Shown piece after piece: positions 32,539 to 41,846 of a stretch of DNA of 64,000 bases (position 1 is its first letter; each line of letters opens with the position of its first letter). Under the pieces are notes generated by a model, which was not told where the DNA came from, made no database searches, and saw only the letters and a list, made by a program, of their open reading frames with translations. The translations under genes were made by a program, and so were the position numbers. This stretch comes from Streptomyces lacrimifluminis (GTDB taxonomy: Bacteria; Actinomycetota; Actinomycetes; Streptomycetales; Streptomycetaceae), in contig NZ_BMMU01000033.1 of NCBI RefSeq assembly GCF_014646095.1, positions 18,030 to 82,029 of the forward strand, in the 5' to 3' direction.

Positions 32539-34281
32539 TCACAGTTCCGGCAGGCGCAGCGCGAGGAGGGCCACGTCGTCGGTGCTGCCGGGTGGCATCC
32601 GGGCGAGGAGCTGGTCGCACAGGGTGTCCAGCGGTGCGTGGGCGAGTGCCAGGGCGTGGCGGCGCAGACGGCGCAGGCCGGTGTCGAGGTCGCTGCCGGG
32701 GATCTCGATCAGGCCGTCGGTGTAGAGCAGCAGGGTGGAGCCCGGCGGCAGGGACTGGGTGGCGGTGGGCCGGCTCTCGCCGTCGCTCTGGTGGGCGCCC
32801 AGGAGGAGGCCCTGGCCGGCTTCGAGGTACCGCGCGTGCCCGCCGGGGGTCAGCAGGAGCGGCGGCGGGTGACCGGCGCTGGTCCAGCGCAGGGTCCAGG
32901 GGCCCGTGTCCGGGTGGCCCTCCACCCGGGCGAGGACGAGGGTGGCCATGGGGACGGTGGTGATGGCGGGCATGGCGTCGTCGAGGCGGTCGACGACGGT
33001 GCCCGGCGGTCCGGAGCGGTCCCAGGTCAACGAGCGCAGGATGCCGTGCAGTTGGGCCATTCCGGCCGCCGCCGTCAGGTCGTGGCCCACGACGTCGCCG
33101 ATGACCAGCGCGAGCGTGCCGTCCTTCAGCTCGAACGCGTCGTACCAGTCGCCGCCGACCTGGGAGCCGACCGGGGCCGGCTGGTAGCGGGCGGCCAGCC
33201 GCAGCCGGCCGGGCTGGGGCAGCGGGGCGAGCAGGTTGCGCTGCATGGCCTCGGCGACGGCGCGCTGGCGGCCGAACCGGCGCGCGTTGTCGATGACCAG
33301 GCCGACCCGCCGGCCGATGTCGCTCACCACTCCGAGGTCGGCGGCGTCGAAGGGGTGTGCCGGATCGGTGCGCACCACTGTCAGGGCGCCGGTGACCTGC
33401 TGCCGGGAGCCCAGCGGCACCGTGATGGAGGACGTCGCGCGCACCGTCCGAAGGAAGTCGCCGTGGACGGCCGCCAGGCCGGAGCCGGGCGGGGCGGCGG
33501 CCGTCTCCGCGGCGCCCTGCCGTACGGGATCACCGCCGTTCAGCACCTGGACGAGGGGCGACGGGTCCCCCTCCCCGGCCCCGGGAAGGCGCTCGCGCCC
33601 GCCCTCCAGCGCGGCGTCCCGGCCCGCGGGACCGGTCACCGCCACCCGCTGGATCCGCCCGGAACCGGTCCGGAGGTCCACCGCCGCCCAGTCGGCGAGG
33701 CGGGGGACCAGCAGCTGCCCCAGCCGGGCGAGGGCCTCGTCGGTCTCCAGGGTCTGGCCCAGTACGTCGGTGATCTCCGCGACCAGGGTCAGCCGCTCGT
33801 TGAGATCCTCCAGGGCACTCGTGTAGGCCGCGCCCTCCCGACGCGTGCCCGGGTCGCCGCTGCCGTCGGTGTCGTCGTTGAGCAGCACGGCCATGCCCTT
33901 GAAGGAGCCGTCGTCCACCAGGGGAGAGGCGGACCAGGAGACCGTGACCAGGTGGCCGTCCCCGCGCAGACAGCTGTCGCCGTCACCGCGTGCGGGACCC
34001 TCCTCGGCCAGCGCCCGGAGCAGCGGACACCGCTCCCGCGGGAGGGTGCCGCCGGCCGCGTCCCGGTGCAGCAGGTCGTGCGCGTCCTTCCCGCGTACCG
34101 AGGCGGCGGTACGGCCCAGCAGCCGCTCGGCGGCCGGATTGACGGCGTCGATCCGGCCGGTCGGACCGACCACCATCAGGGCAGTGCTCAGCCGCTCGAC
34201 GACCTGTCTCCAGAACTTCGGCCCTGCCACGGGCCGTGACCCCGACTCGTCACCCGCACCGGGCACCGCACCCTCCACCAC
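32539..34281 (-). CDS. PAS-GAF-PP2C (SpoIIE/RsbU-type) serine phosphatase
   Basis: A 580-residue signalling phosphatase. A PAS domain (about residues 25-135) has ERLSTALMVVGPTGRIDAVN; a GAF domain (about 165-330) includes SSITVPLGSRQQVTGALTVV; the PP2C-SpoIIE domain (about 350-578) has GGDWYDAFELKDGTLALVIG, DVVGHDLTAAAGMAQL and the metal-binding DDVALLALR. Such proteins dephosphorylate anti-anti-sigma factors and so release stress sigma factors. No kinase or antagonist gene lies nearby. It fits the stress theme of this block and the SigB-like promoter at 25.7 kb. Confidence 0.92.
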   Translation of the reverse strand: MVEGAVPGAGDESGSRPVAGPKFWRQVVERLSTALMVVGPTGRIDAVNPAAERLLGRTAASVRGKDAHDLLHRDAAGGTLPRERCPLLRALAEEGPARGDGDSCLRGDGHLVTVSWSASPLVDDGSFKGMAVLLNDDTDGSGDPGTRREGAAYTSALEDLNERLTLVAEITDVLGQTLETDEALARLGQLLVPRLADWAAVDLRTGSGRIQRVAVTGPAGRDAALEGGRERLPGAGEGDPSPLVQVLNGGDPVRQGAAETAAAPPGSGLAAVHGDFLRTVRATSSITVPLGSRQQVTGALTVVRTDPAHPFDAADLGVVSDIGRRVGLVIDNARRFGRQRAVAEAMQRNLLAPLPQPGRLRLAARYQPAPVGSQVGGDWYDAFELKDGTLALVIGDVVGHDLTAAAGMAQLHGILRSLTWDRSGPPGTVVDRLDDAMPAITTVPMATLVLARVEGHPDTGPWTLRWTSAGHPPPLLLTPGGHARYLEAGQGLLLGAHQSDGESRPTATQSLPPGSTLLLYTDGLIEIPGSDLDTGLRRLRRHALALAHAPLDTLCDQLLARMPPGSTDDVALLALRLPEL

Positions 34282-34446
34282 GCCGCCCTCGCATCAGGGC
34301 GGCCTCGCACCGAAGCCCGCGGGCGCGTCAGGGGCAACCGCCCGACCAGTCACCGCTGGTCCCCCCGACAGGAACCCGGCCGCGTGGTCGGCACGACGAT
34401 CCGTCCGGCCACGTTCCGGGTTCGCCCCCACCGTACGGGTTCGCGG

Positions 34447-34629
34447 TCAGCGCACGGGCCGCCGCCTGGCACGCCGGGACAGCCGCGCCCCGAAGAAGAT
34501 CAGGTCGGCGACGAAGATCACGATGCCGATGGCCAGCAGATATCCCAGGCCATGCACTGCCACACCGATGATTCCCAGGATGACGGCCACCAGAACCAGC
34601 AGAAGGAAGAGCGCCATCATCCGGACCAT
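34447..34629 (-). CDS. Tiny hydrophobic membrane protein
   Basis: 60 residues, almost all hydrophobic: two helices, MVRMMALFLLLVLVAVILG and LLAIGIVIFVADLIFFG, then a basic tail RLSRRARRRPVR. GAGGAGA lies eight bases before the ATG. Small proteins of this kind are common in actinomycete stress regulons; no function can be given. Confidence 0.8.
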   Translation of the reverse strand: MVRMMALFLLLVLVAVILGIIGVAVHGLGYLLAIGIVIFVADLIFFGARLSRRARRRPVR

Positions 34630-34695
34630 CTCCTCTGTGCCGAGTGTGAAGTCTGTTGCGAAGTTTCTTGCGAAGCCGGTGAAGCGGACGTGTGT

Positions 34696-35052
34696 TCAGC
34701 GGCGTGCGAGCTGACGTTCGCCCCCGGCTCCCGGCTGGTACGCCAGGCCGTAGTGCTTGAAGATCTCCGCCTCCTGCTCGGCGGGGAGCACGTCGTCGGT
34801 CCCGATCGACGGGGCATTGCGCACCACCGTCTTGGCGTAGGCGACCTTGACGTAGCCAGGCCCGAGGACCGCGTCGTCGAGGGGGACGAAGACCAGCCGG
34901 TGGCGGGTGGGCAGCCCGGTCCGGACGGTGGCCATGGCCGGTTCGTCGGTGGTCGTGTCCACGTAGACCGCTTCGAGCATGCCGATCCTGCGCTGTTTCT
35001 CGTCGATCACCTCGTGATTGCGCCATTCGCGGATGTCGGCTGAACGGATCAT
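34696..35052 (-). CDS. PRC-barrel domain protein
   Basis: A 118-residue protein beginning MIRSADIREWRNHEVIDEKQ, with DEKQRRIGMLEAVYVDTTT, the beta-barrel pattern of PRC-barrel proteins, and a C-terminal helix-rich stretch AEQEAEIFKHYGLAY. GGGAG is seven bases upstream of the ATG. PRC-barrel proteins in Streptomyces are often stress-induced and act with RNA or membrane partners; here the role is unknown. It is 66 bases upstream of the tiny membrane protein gene, possibly in one transcript. Confidence 0.85.
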   Translation of the reverse strand: MIRSADIREWRNHEVIDEKQRRIGMLEAVYVDTTTDEPAMATVRTGLPTRHRLVFVPLDDAVLGPGYVKVAYAKTVVRNAPSIGTDDVLPAEQEAEIFKHYGLAYQPGAGGERQLARR

Positions 35053-35564
35053 GCCCTGCTCCCTGTCTGCGCGCTCCGGCGTCTGGTGCGACGGCCCTGG
35101 CCTGGGCCTGAGCACATGACCTCGCCGATCCACTTGTCATCGTATGACCGAAACAAGTCCCCGGCATCGAGTACTTCATGCAGCTTTCGGCGGGCGAATA
35201 TGGCCCGGGACGGAACTCACCGGGCCGGAGTCCAGTGCCGACCGGAGACGACCGGCGGCAGCCGTCGCTGGTGTACGTGGCTCCGGTGGCCCTGTCGATG
35301 TCGGCGCCTGCCGTGCGGGCCGTTGAGCGCGTGGAGCACCCGCGCCCTGTGCCACCGTGCGATTGCCTCCAGGTCCCCGAACCGGGTCCGCGGCGGGGAC
35401 GGCCGGGCCGGGCAGCAGCAGTTCGCCCGCACGGCACCACGGGCCGGCCCGCTGGGCACGCCCCGCGGACGACTCCACCGACTGATTCGCCGCTCGGCCA
35501 ATCCGCCGCCCGACCTGATCCGGATTACGCGGAGATCCCTGATGGCAGGGCGGGAGGAGACACG
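35053..35564. other. Divergent intergenic region, no gene
   Basis: About 510 bases between the PRC-barrel gene (minus) and the lipid-modification operon (plus). No reading frame with family features is visible. It should hold the promoter of the lipid operon and that of the PRC-barrel gene; a GTTTCGGTCATACGATGACA segment near 35150 on the minus strand is AT-richer than its surroundings but matches no consensus I can defend. Confidence 0.45.
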
Positions 35565-36878
35565 ATGGAACGGACGCTGACGGACGGGCCGTACGGCCCG
35601 GAGCGGACGGTACGGCAGGGGCGCCGCGCGGCCGTGGTGGGTGCCGGGGTGACGGGACTGACCGCCGCGTACGTCCTGGGCGGGGCCGGTCACGTCACCC
35701 TGTACGAGGCGGACGACCGGCTCGGTGGACACGCGCACACCCACGAGCTGACGTCGCCGTACGACGGGCGGGTGCACCGCGTCGACTCCGGGTTCATCGT
35801 GCACAACAGGCGCACCTACCCGCATCTCCTCCGGCTGTTCGACGAACTCGGCGTGCCCACGCAGGAGTCGGAGATGAGCATGTCGGTGCGGTGCGAGGGG
35901 TGCGGTCTGGAGTACGCGGGTGCCCGCGGCCCGGCCGGAGTGTTCGCACAGCCCCGCAACCTGCTGCGCGGCCCGTATCTGCGGCTGCTGGCCGAGGTGC
36001 CCGCCTTCCACCGCGCGGCTCGGCGACTGCTGGCCCGAGGGGGTGAACAGGCGCTGACGCTGGGGGAGTTCCTCGACCGCGAGGGCTACTCCTCCTACTT
36101 CCGCAGCCACTTCATGACACCGGTGGTGTCGGCCGTGTGGTCCTGCGACGCCGTCACCGCCCAGCGCTACCCGGCCGCCTACCTGTTCCGCTTCCTGGAA
36201 CACCACGGGCTGCTGTCGGTGAGCGGCTCACCGGTGTGGCGCACGGTCAGCGGCGGCTCGGGCACGTACGTCGAACTGATCGCCAAGCGGATCGGCGACG
36301 TCCGCACCGGCACGCCCGTACGGGCCGTACGACGCCACGGGGACGGCGTCGACGTGACGGCCGGGGACGGCACCACCGAGTCGTACGACGCCGTCGTGAT
36401 CGCGGTCCATCCGGACCAGGCGCTGCGGCTGCTGGCCGACGCGAGCGAGCGGGAGCGGGAGGTGCTGGGCGCGTTCCGCTACTCCCGCAACACCACCCTC
36501 CTGCACACCGACACCCGGCTGCTGCCGCGCGCTCGCGGCGCCCGCGCCTCCTGGAACTACCTGATGCCGTCGTGCGCGGCCGACGAAGGCCTGGTGCGCG
36601 TCAGCTACGACATGAACCGGCTCCAACGCCTCGACGCCACCGAGACGTTCGTGGTCACCCTCGGCGGCGAGGACCGCGTCGACCCCGACCGGGTGCTGGC
36701 CCGCATGGTCTACGAACACCCCGTCTACACCCCCGAGTCGGTGGCCGCACAGCAGCGCCTGCCCGAACTGGCCAGTGACGTCTGCGTGTTCGCGGGCGCC
36801 TACCACGGCTGGGGGTTCCACGAGGACGGCTGCCGCTCCGGCGTCGAGGCCGCGGCGGCACTGGGGGTGCGCTGGTGA
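35565..36878 (+). CDS. FAD-dependent amine-oxidase-like oxidoreductase of a fatty-acid modification operon
   Basis: A 437-residue flavoprotein. The ATG is preceded by GGGAGGAGA. AAVVGAGVTGLTAAYVL is the FAD-binding motif, and SGFIVHNRRTYPHLLRLFDE plus the C-terminal GAYHGWGFHEDGCRSG match the COG2907-type family found next to cyclopropane-type methyltransferases. It likely oxidises or reduces a modified acyl chain in membrane lipids. First gene of a five-gene operon with four-base overlaps. Confidence 0.9.
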   Translation: MERTLTDGPYGPERTVRQGRRAAVVGAGVTGLTAAYVLGGAGHVTLYEADDRLGGHAHTHELTSPYDGRVHRVDSGFIVHNRRTYPHLLRLFDELGVPTQESEMSMSVRCEGCGLEYAGARGPAGVFAQPRNLLRGPYLRLLAEVPAFHRAARRLLARGGEQALTLGEFLDREGYSSYFRSHFMTPVVSAVWSCDAVTAQRYPAAYLFRFLEHHGLLSVSGSPVWRTVSGGSGTYVELIAKRIGDVRTGTPVRAVRRHGDGVDVTAGDGTTESYDAVVIAVHPDQALRLLADASEREREVLGAFRYSRNTTLLHTDTRLLPRARGARASWNYLMPSCAADEGLVRVSYDMNRLQRLDATETFVVTLGGEDRVDPDRVLARMVYEHPVYTPESVAAQQRLPELASDVCVFAGAYHGWGFHEDGCRSGVEAAAALGVRW

Positions 36879-37612
36879 CGGCGAACACCGAACCGGCCCT
36901 GTACGCCTGCACGATCAGCCACGTACGGACCGCTCCCCGCCGCTACGCGCTGCGCCACCGCACGTACATGTGGCTCGTCGACCCCGACCACCCGCCCCGA
37001 CTGCCGCTCCCGCTGAGGCTGTTGGCCCGGTTCGACCCGCGCGACCACTTCACCGGCGACCGGCCGTCGATCCGAACCGGTCTGGACGACTTCCTCGCCG
37101 GTCACGGCGTGCACCTCGACGGCGGCCGGGTGGTGATGCTCACCCACGCGCGGGTGCTCGGGTACGTGTTCAACCCGCTCACCCTGTACTGGTGTCACGG
37201 CCCCGACGGGGAGCCGCGCTGCGTGGTCGCGGAGGTGCACAACACCTACGGCGGGCGCCACTGCTACCTGCTGCGCCCGGACGCGTCCGGGACCGCGCGC
37301 GCCGACAAGAAGTTCTACGTCTCGCCGTTCTTCCCCGTCGACGGCGGATACCGCATGCGGGTGCCGCAGCCCGGACCGCGCCTCGACCTCGCCGTGCACC
37401 TGGACCGCGAGAGCGGCCGGGCCTTCACCGCGACCGTGCGCGGCACCCGGCGCGCGCTGAGCACCGCGTCCCTGCTGCGGCTGGCGCTGCGGCACCCCTG
37501 GTCCACCCTCGCCGTGTCGGCCGCCATCCGTGTCCACGGCATCCGCCTCTACCTGCGGGGACTGCCCGTCCAGCCCCGCCCCGGACACCGCACCCCGGAG
37601 AAAGCGACATGA
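36875..37612 (+). CDS. DUF1365 protein
   Basis: A 245-residue protein with a GTG start overlapping the previous stop. Family signatures: YACTISHVRTAPRRYALRH, HTYMWLVD-type start, VLGYVFNPLTLYWCHGPDG, VAEVHNTYGGRHCYLLRP and KKFYVSPFFPVDGGYRM. DUF1365 members always accompany FAD oxidoreductase and cyclopropane-type methyltransferase genes, so it is thought to work in the same acyl-lipid modification. The reaction is not established. Confidence 0.9.
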   Translation: MTANTEPALYACTISHVRTAPRRYALRHRTYMWLVDPDHPPRLPLPLRLLARFDPRDHFTGDRPSIRTGLDDFLAGHGVHLDGGRVVMLTHARVLGYVFNPLTLYWCHGPDGEPRCVVAEVHNTYGGRHCYLLRPDASGTARADKKFYVSPFFPVDGGYRMRVPQPGPRLDLAVHLDRESGRAFTATVRGTRRALSTASLLRLALRHPWSTLAVSAAIRVHGIRLYLRGLPVQPRPGHRTPEKAT

Positions 37613-39312
37613 GGACAGCAGACCCCAACCCCCTCGACGGCCACACCGCCCCCGCCGAACAGACCCCACCCCGAGAGCACACCACCCCGGCCGAGCCCAC
37701 CCGCGTACACGGCGCCGCCGCGGATCCCGCTCACGTGCACGACTCCGCCACTGCTCCCGCTCGTGGCCACACCACCCCGGCCGAGCCCTCCCCTGTGCAT
37801 GGCGCTGTCGTGGATCCGGCTCGTGGGCGCGCTGTTCCGGCCGATCCCTCCCGTGGCCACGGTGCCCCGGCCGCTCCCGCCCGTGGGCACACCGACCCCG
37901 GCGAATCCGCCACCTCCCGCGTGCGCGGCACCGCCGCTCCCGCCCAGGGGCGTGCCGTTCCGGCGGATCCCACGTGTGGCCACCCCGTCCCCGCCGAACA
38001 GGCTGCCGCCCAGGGGTACGGCGCCCCGGTCGCTCCCGCCCAGGGGCGTGCCGTTCCGGCGGATCCCGTCCCCGGCCCCGCCACCCCCGTGGAGCCCGCC
38101 CGCTGGCCCGACATCGTCGTCCTGCCGGCCGCGTCCCGGGCCCGTACGGTCGTGACCGCGGGCCTCGTCCGGCGGGCCCTCGGCCGGCTGCCCCTGCGGG
38201 CGCGGTTCGCCGGGAGCGCGGAGGTGGGGCTGGGCGGGCCGCTGATCGAGGTGCGTGACCCGGCCGCCTTCCACGCCCGGGTCGGGACCAACGGACTGGT
38301 CGGGTTCGGGGAGTCCTACATGGCCGGCGAGTGGGACGCCCCCGACCCGGTGGCCGTCCTCACCGTGCTCGCCGGGCACGCCGCCGAACTGATTCCGGCC
38401 CCGCTGCAACGGCTGCGCGGCCTGTGGGCGCCGCGCCACCCGCACGACGAGCGCAACACGCCCGACGGCTCCCGCGCCAACATCAGCCGCCACTACGACC
38501 TGTCCAACGACCTGTTCGCCCTCTTCCTCGACGACACCCTCACCTACTCCTCCGCCGTGTTCCGGGGCTTCCCCGCGAGCCGGGACCGGCTCGCCGCGGC
38601 CCAGCACCGCAAGATCGACCGGCTGCTCGACCTGGCCGACGTGGGCGAGGGCACCCGGCTGCTGGAGATCGGCACCGGCTGGGGCGAACTGGCCTTGCGT
38701 GCCGCCGCCCGCGGCGCCCGTGTCACCTCGCTCACCCTCTCCCGGGAACAGCGCGCCCTGGCCCGGCAGCGGGTGAGCGCGGCCGATCTCGACGAGCGGG
38801 TCTCCATCGAGCTGTGCGACTACCGCGAGGCGCGCGGGGAGTACGACGCCGTCGTCAGCGTGGAGATGATCGAGGCGGTCGGCGCGGACTTCTGGCCGGT
38901 GTACTTCCGCGCCCTGGACCAGCGGCTGGCCCCGGGCGGCCGGGTGGCGCTGCAGGCCATCACCATGCCGCACGAGCGGATGCTCGCGAGCCGGGACACC
39001 TTCACCTGGATCCACAAGTACGTCTTCCCCGGCGGCCTCATCCCGTCCACCCGCGCGATCGAGGAGACCGCCCGCGACCACACCGGCCTGCGCCTCGTCC
39101 GCCGGGACGCCTTCGGCGCGCACTACGCCGAGACGCTGAGGCTGTGGCGCGAGCGGTTCACCGAGCGCGCCGACGCGGTCGAGGCGCTCGGCTTCGACGA
39201 CGTCTTCCACCGCCTGTGGACCTTCTACCTGGCCTACTCCGAGGCCGGCTTCCGGGCCGGTTACCTCGACGTACAGCAGTACCTGTTCACCAAGGAGAAC
39301 CCCGGCCGATGA
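37609..39312 (+). CDS. Cyclopropane-fatty-acid-synthase-family methyltransferase with repetitive N-terminal extension
   Basis: A 567-residue protein with ATGA overlap at its start. The catalytic part (about 165-567) is a CFA-synthase-type SAM methyltransferase: SRANISRHYDLSNDLFALFL, GTRLLEIGTGWGELALRAAA (SAM motif), VSVEMIEAVGADFWPVYF, WIHKYVFPGGLIPS and the terminal YLDVQQYLFTKENPGR. It adds a methylene or methyl group to a double bond in phospholipid acyl chains. The first 165 residues are a Pro/Ala/His/Gly-rich degenerate repeat that is absent from ordinary family members (about 400-430 residues). An alternative start downstream, inside the repeat or after it, cannot be excluded, but the coupled ATG and uninterrupted frame support the long form. 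Confidence 0.88.
   Translation: MRTADPNPLDGHTAPAEQTPPREHTTPAEPTRVHGAAADPAHVHDSATAPARGHTTPAEPSPVHGAVVDPARGRAVPADPSRGHGAPAAPARGHTDPGESATSRVRGTAAPAQGRAVPADPTCGHPVPAEQAAAQGYGAPVAPAQGRAVPADPVPGPATPVEPARWPDIVVLPAASRARTVVTAGLVRRALGRLPLRARFAGSAEVGLGGPLIEVRDPAAFHARVGTNGLVGFGESYMAGEWDAPDPVAVLTVLAGHAAELIPAPLQRLRGLWAPRHPHDERNTPDGSRANISRHYDLSNDLFALFLDDTLTYSSAVFRGFPASRDRLAAAQHRKIDRLLDLADVGEGTRLLEIGTGWGELALRAAARGARVTSLTLSREQRALARQRVSAADLDERVSIELCDYREARGEYDAVVSVEMIEAVGADFWPVYFRALDQRLAPGGRVALQAITMPHERMLASRDTFTWIHKYVFPGGLIPSTRAIEETARDHTGLRLVRRDAFGAHYAETLRLWRERFTERADAVEALGFDDVFHRLWTFYLAYSEAGFRAGYLDVQQYLFTKENPGR
37640..38100 (+). repeat. Degenerate repeats coding for a PAEP/ADP-rich N-terminal region
   Basis: Roughly 33- and 48-base units recur with variations. 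A clear pair is GGGGCGTGCCGTTCCGGCGG, found near 37950 and again near 38046 in the same context. At protein level the units read PAEPxxVHGA, PARGHTTPAEP and PAQGRAVPADP. Confidence 0.7.
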
Positions 39313-40139
39313 ACACCACCGTGAGCGACTTCCCGTGGCACGCGTTCGCGCTCAACCTGGCCTGGGCCGCCGCCGCGGCCCTCACGGTCATGCTGGTCAC
39401 CTTCGGCGTCGCGGTGCGCGTGGGCGTGCACCGGATCGTGGACGTCGCCTGGGGGACCGGCTTCGCGGCGGTGGCCGTTGTGACCTTCGTGGCCTCCGCC
39501 GGTGAGGGCGACCTCGTACGACGGCTGCTGGTCACCTCGCTGACGGCGATCTGGGGGTTGCGGCTCGCGGTGCACATCGCCCGCCGGGGCCGGGGCCACG
39601 GCGAGGACCCGCGCTACGAGAAGATGCTGGCCAGGGCGCCGGGCAACCGGAACGCGTACGCGCTGCGCATGGTCTATCTCCTCCAGGGCGCGCTCGTCTG
39701 GCTGGTTTCCCTGCCCGTACAGGCCGCGCAGTACGTGCCCGGGCCGCCGTCGGCGCTCGCCTGGGCCGGCAGCTCGCTGTGGGCGCTCGGGATCGGCTTC
39801 GAGGCGGTGGGGGACGCCCAGCTGGCCCGTTTCCGGGCCGATCCCGCCAACCGGGGAAAGATCATGGACCGCGGGCTGTGGGCGTGGACGCGGCACCCCA
39901 ACTACTTCGGGGACTTCTGCGTCTGGTGGGGCCTGTTCCTGCTCGTCTGCGACTCCCCGGCGGGGGCCGCCGTGTCCGTCGTGTCCCCGGTGGTGATGAG
40001 CCTGCTGCTGACCCGGGGAAGCGGAAAACGGCTGCTGGAACGGCATATGGCCGACCGGCCCGGGTACGCCGAGTACACGGCCCGTACGAGCGGCTTCCTC
40101 CCTCTCCCGCCGCGACGGAGCGGCCCGGGGACGACGTGA
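39309..40139 (+). CDS. DUF1295 membrane protein (steroid 5-alpha-reductase-like)
   Basis: A 276-residue polytopic protein with six or more hydrophobic segments. The C-terminal signature GKIMDRGLWAWTRHPNYFGD and ERHMADRPGYAEYTARTSGF are diagnostic of DUF1295, related to steroid reductases and isoprenylcysteine methyltransferases. It is coupled to the methyltransferase gene by ATGA. Likely reduces a double bond of a modified acyl chain using NADPH, in keeping with the operon theme. Confidence 0.9.
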   Translation: MNTTVSDFPWHAFALNLAWAAAAALTVMLVTFGVAVRVGVHRIVDVAWGTGFAAVAVVTFVASAGEGDLVRRLLVTSLTAIWGLRLAVHIARRGRGHGEDPRYEKMLARAPGNRNAYALRMVYLLQGALVWLVSLPVQAAQYVPGPPSALAWAGSSLWALGIGFEAVGDAQLARFRADPANRGKIMDRGLWAWTRHPNYFGDFCVWWGLFLLVCDSPAGAAVSVVSPVVMSLLLTRGSGKRLLERHMADRPGYAEYTARTSGFLPLPPRRSGPGTT

Positions 40140-40969
40140 CGGATCCGGTCGGGCCGGGGGAGGATCGCCTCCGTGGCCCGCGCGACGCGGGACGCGGAGG
40201 CCGGAACAGCCGGAACAGCCGGAGCGAGGGGCGGGCCGTCGTGCAGCAGGACGAGCGGAGTGAGCAGGACCGGACCGGATTCCTTCCGGAGCCCGGGAGC
40301 ACGCTGCTGCTCCGACGCCGCCCGGCCGTCCCCCGCGCGGCCGTGCTGGTACTGCACGGCGGGCAGGCGACGAGTGAGCGCCGCGCCCGGCCCTGGCAGC
40401 TCGCCGCGCTGCGGATGGACCCCGTAGTGCGGGCGGTGACCGCCGAACTGCCGCACCAGGACGTTCTGGTCGCCCAGGTCCGCTATCGCCTCCGCGGCTG
40501 GAACGCCGGGCGGGCCGACCCCGTACGGGACACCGTTGAGGCGCTGCGCGACCTCGCCGCACTGGCCGGCCCCTTGCCCACCGTGCTGCTCGGGCACTCC
40601 ATGGGCGGCCGGGCCGCCCTGCGCGCCGCCGGTCACCCGCAGGTGTGCGGCGTCGTGGCCCTGGCCCCCTGGTGGCCGCCGGGCGAACCGGTGGAGCAGA
40701 CGGCGGGCCGGCATGTCGTCGCCCTGCACGGCGAACGGGACCGCGTCACCTCGCCCGCCGACGCGGCGGACTGTGTGCGCCGGGCGCGGGGTACGGCGGC
40801 ACGGGCCGGGATGGCCTTCATCGGCGGCGCCGACCACGCGATGCTGCACCGCGCCCGCTTCTGGCACCGCACCACAGCGGCCCTCGTAGCCCACCTGCTC
40901 GACCCCGACGGCACCCCGGACCCCCTGCCCGATGAGTGTTACGGGAACGGCGGCTTCCCCGTGCTCTGA
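40136..40969 (+). CDS. Alpha/beta hydrolase
   Basis: A hydrolase of 242-277 residues depending on start. The GTG at 40136 overlaps the previous stop (GTGA); a second in-frame GTG at 40241 has GAGGGG upstream and would remove a Gly/Arg/Asn-rich stretch. The core has AAVLVLHGGQ (oxyanion strand), TVLLGHSMGGRAALRAAG with nucleophile Ser in GHSMG, an Asp in HGERDRVTSPADA and His in GGADHAMLHRARFW, the Ser-Asp-His triad. It may release or transfer acyl chains in the same pathway, or act independently. Confidence 0.85.
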   Translation: MTDPVGPGEDRLRGPRDAGRGGRNSRNSRSEGRAVVQQDERSEQDRTGFLPEPGSTLLLRRRPAVPRAAVLVLHGGQATSERRARPWQLAALRMDPVVRAVTAELPHQDVLVAQVRYRLRGWNAGRADPVRDTVEALRDLAALAGPLPTVLLGHSMGGRAALRAAGHPQVCGVVALAPWWPPGEPVEQTAGRHVVALHGERDRVTSPADAADCVRRARGTAARAGMAFIGGADHAMLHRARFWHRTTAALVAHLLDPDGTPDPLPDECYGNGGFPVL

Positions 40970-41073
40970 GCCCGCGGCCCCTCACCCCGGCGTTCGGTAT
41001 GCCGGCGTGCGACATGCCAGTGTTCGGCCTACCGACGCGCGCCCCACCGACGCACTCCCCACCGGCGTACGGC

Positions 41074-41661
41074 TCAGCGGACTCGGGGCATGCGGTGCGA
41101 GGCGGCACTCAGGCGGACCCGGGTGCGTGCCGTGTAGGGTGCCGCCGCTGTCCCGGCCTCCGCCGTCACCGCGCGCAGGGCGGGGAGTACGGCGTCCGGG
41201 GGCGTGTCCGGTTCCAGCCAGACCCGTAGAGCCAGCTCCAGCCGTCGGCCGCGACGGGGCAGTACCCGGGCGTGGCTGCGGGCGATGCCCGGGAGGGCCG
41301 CCACGCGCGCGGTCAGCGCGTCGGCCAGTGCCTGGGGGCGCACCGTGCAGCGCGGGGAGGGCAGGGCGAGGTGCCGGGTCGGGCCCCGGCTGAACCGCGC
41401 GACGGCGCAGAGCGCGAACAGCACGGTCAGGCCGATCGCCGCGGCCATGACGGCGGGCGTCCACCAGCCCTCGCCGCGCAGGCGGGCCAGCTGGTCCCCG
41501 TCGAGCAGGACGGTGCCCGTACCGGCGGTGGGCCACCAGGACGGCAGCCGGTCCGCGAGGTGGCGGTCCGTGGCCGCCAGCCAGGAGCCCGTGATGAGGA
41601 GCGTGAGTCCGACGGCGCCGAGGACGGCGCGGTTGACGACGCTACGGCTGCGGCCCGTCAC
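41074..41661 (-). CDS. amaP: AmaP-like alkaline-shock membrane anchor protein
   Basis: A 195-residue protein with GTG start. Two N-terminal helices (VLGAVGLTLLITGSWLAA and AVMAAAIGLTVLFALCAVA) flank a short external loop, followed by a cytosolic domain with VRPQALADALTARVAALPGI and RRLELALRVWLEPDTP, the AmaP pattern that anchors Asp23-family proteins to the membrane. It is the last of a minus-strand group and starts by overlapping a preceding small frame (GTGA). An Asp23-like gene lies just upstream in the opposite direction. Confidence 0.85.
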   Translation of the reverse strand: MTGRSRSVVNRAVLGAVGLTLLITGSWLAATDRHLADRLPSWWPTAGTGTVLLDGDQLARLRGEGWWTPAVMAAAIGLTVLFALCAVARFSRGPTRHLALPSPRCTVRPQALADALTARVAALPGIARSHARVLPRRGRRLELALRVWLEPDTPPDAVLPALRAVTAEAGTAAAPYTARTRVRLSAASHRMPRVR

Positions 41662-41846
41662 TGCCCGACTCCCGGGGCGGAGGTGGTGGCGACGGCGGGT
41701 GCGGGGCCGCCGTCACCGGGTCCCGGCGTGTCCGCCGTCGGGGCGGGGCGCTGCCACACCGGCTCCGGTGCGACGGTGATCCGCAGCCGGGGACCGCTGC
41801 CCAGGCGGCAGGCGGCCAGGGTGTTCCGGGCGGCGGCCGTGTGCAC
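41658..41846 (-). CDS. Possible small protein coupled to AmaP
   Basis: A frame of about 62 codons reads VHTAAARNTLAACRLGSGPR and PVWQRPAPTADTPGP to a stop that overlaps the AmaP GTG. The four-base overlap and G/C-rich third positions support translation, but no family is recognised. Its GTG shares the palindrome GTGCAC with the divergent Asp23-like gene. The upstream extension would run antisense through that gene and looks non-coding. It may be the remnant of a larger gene (in related operons a DUF6286 gene precedes amaP). Confidence 0.35.
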   Translation of the reverse strand: MHTAAARNTLAACRLGSGPRLRITVAPEPVWQRPAPTADTPGPGDGGPAPAVATTSAPGVGQ

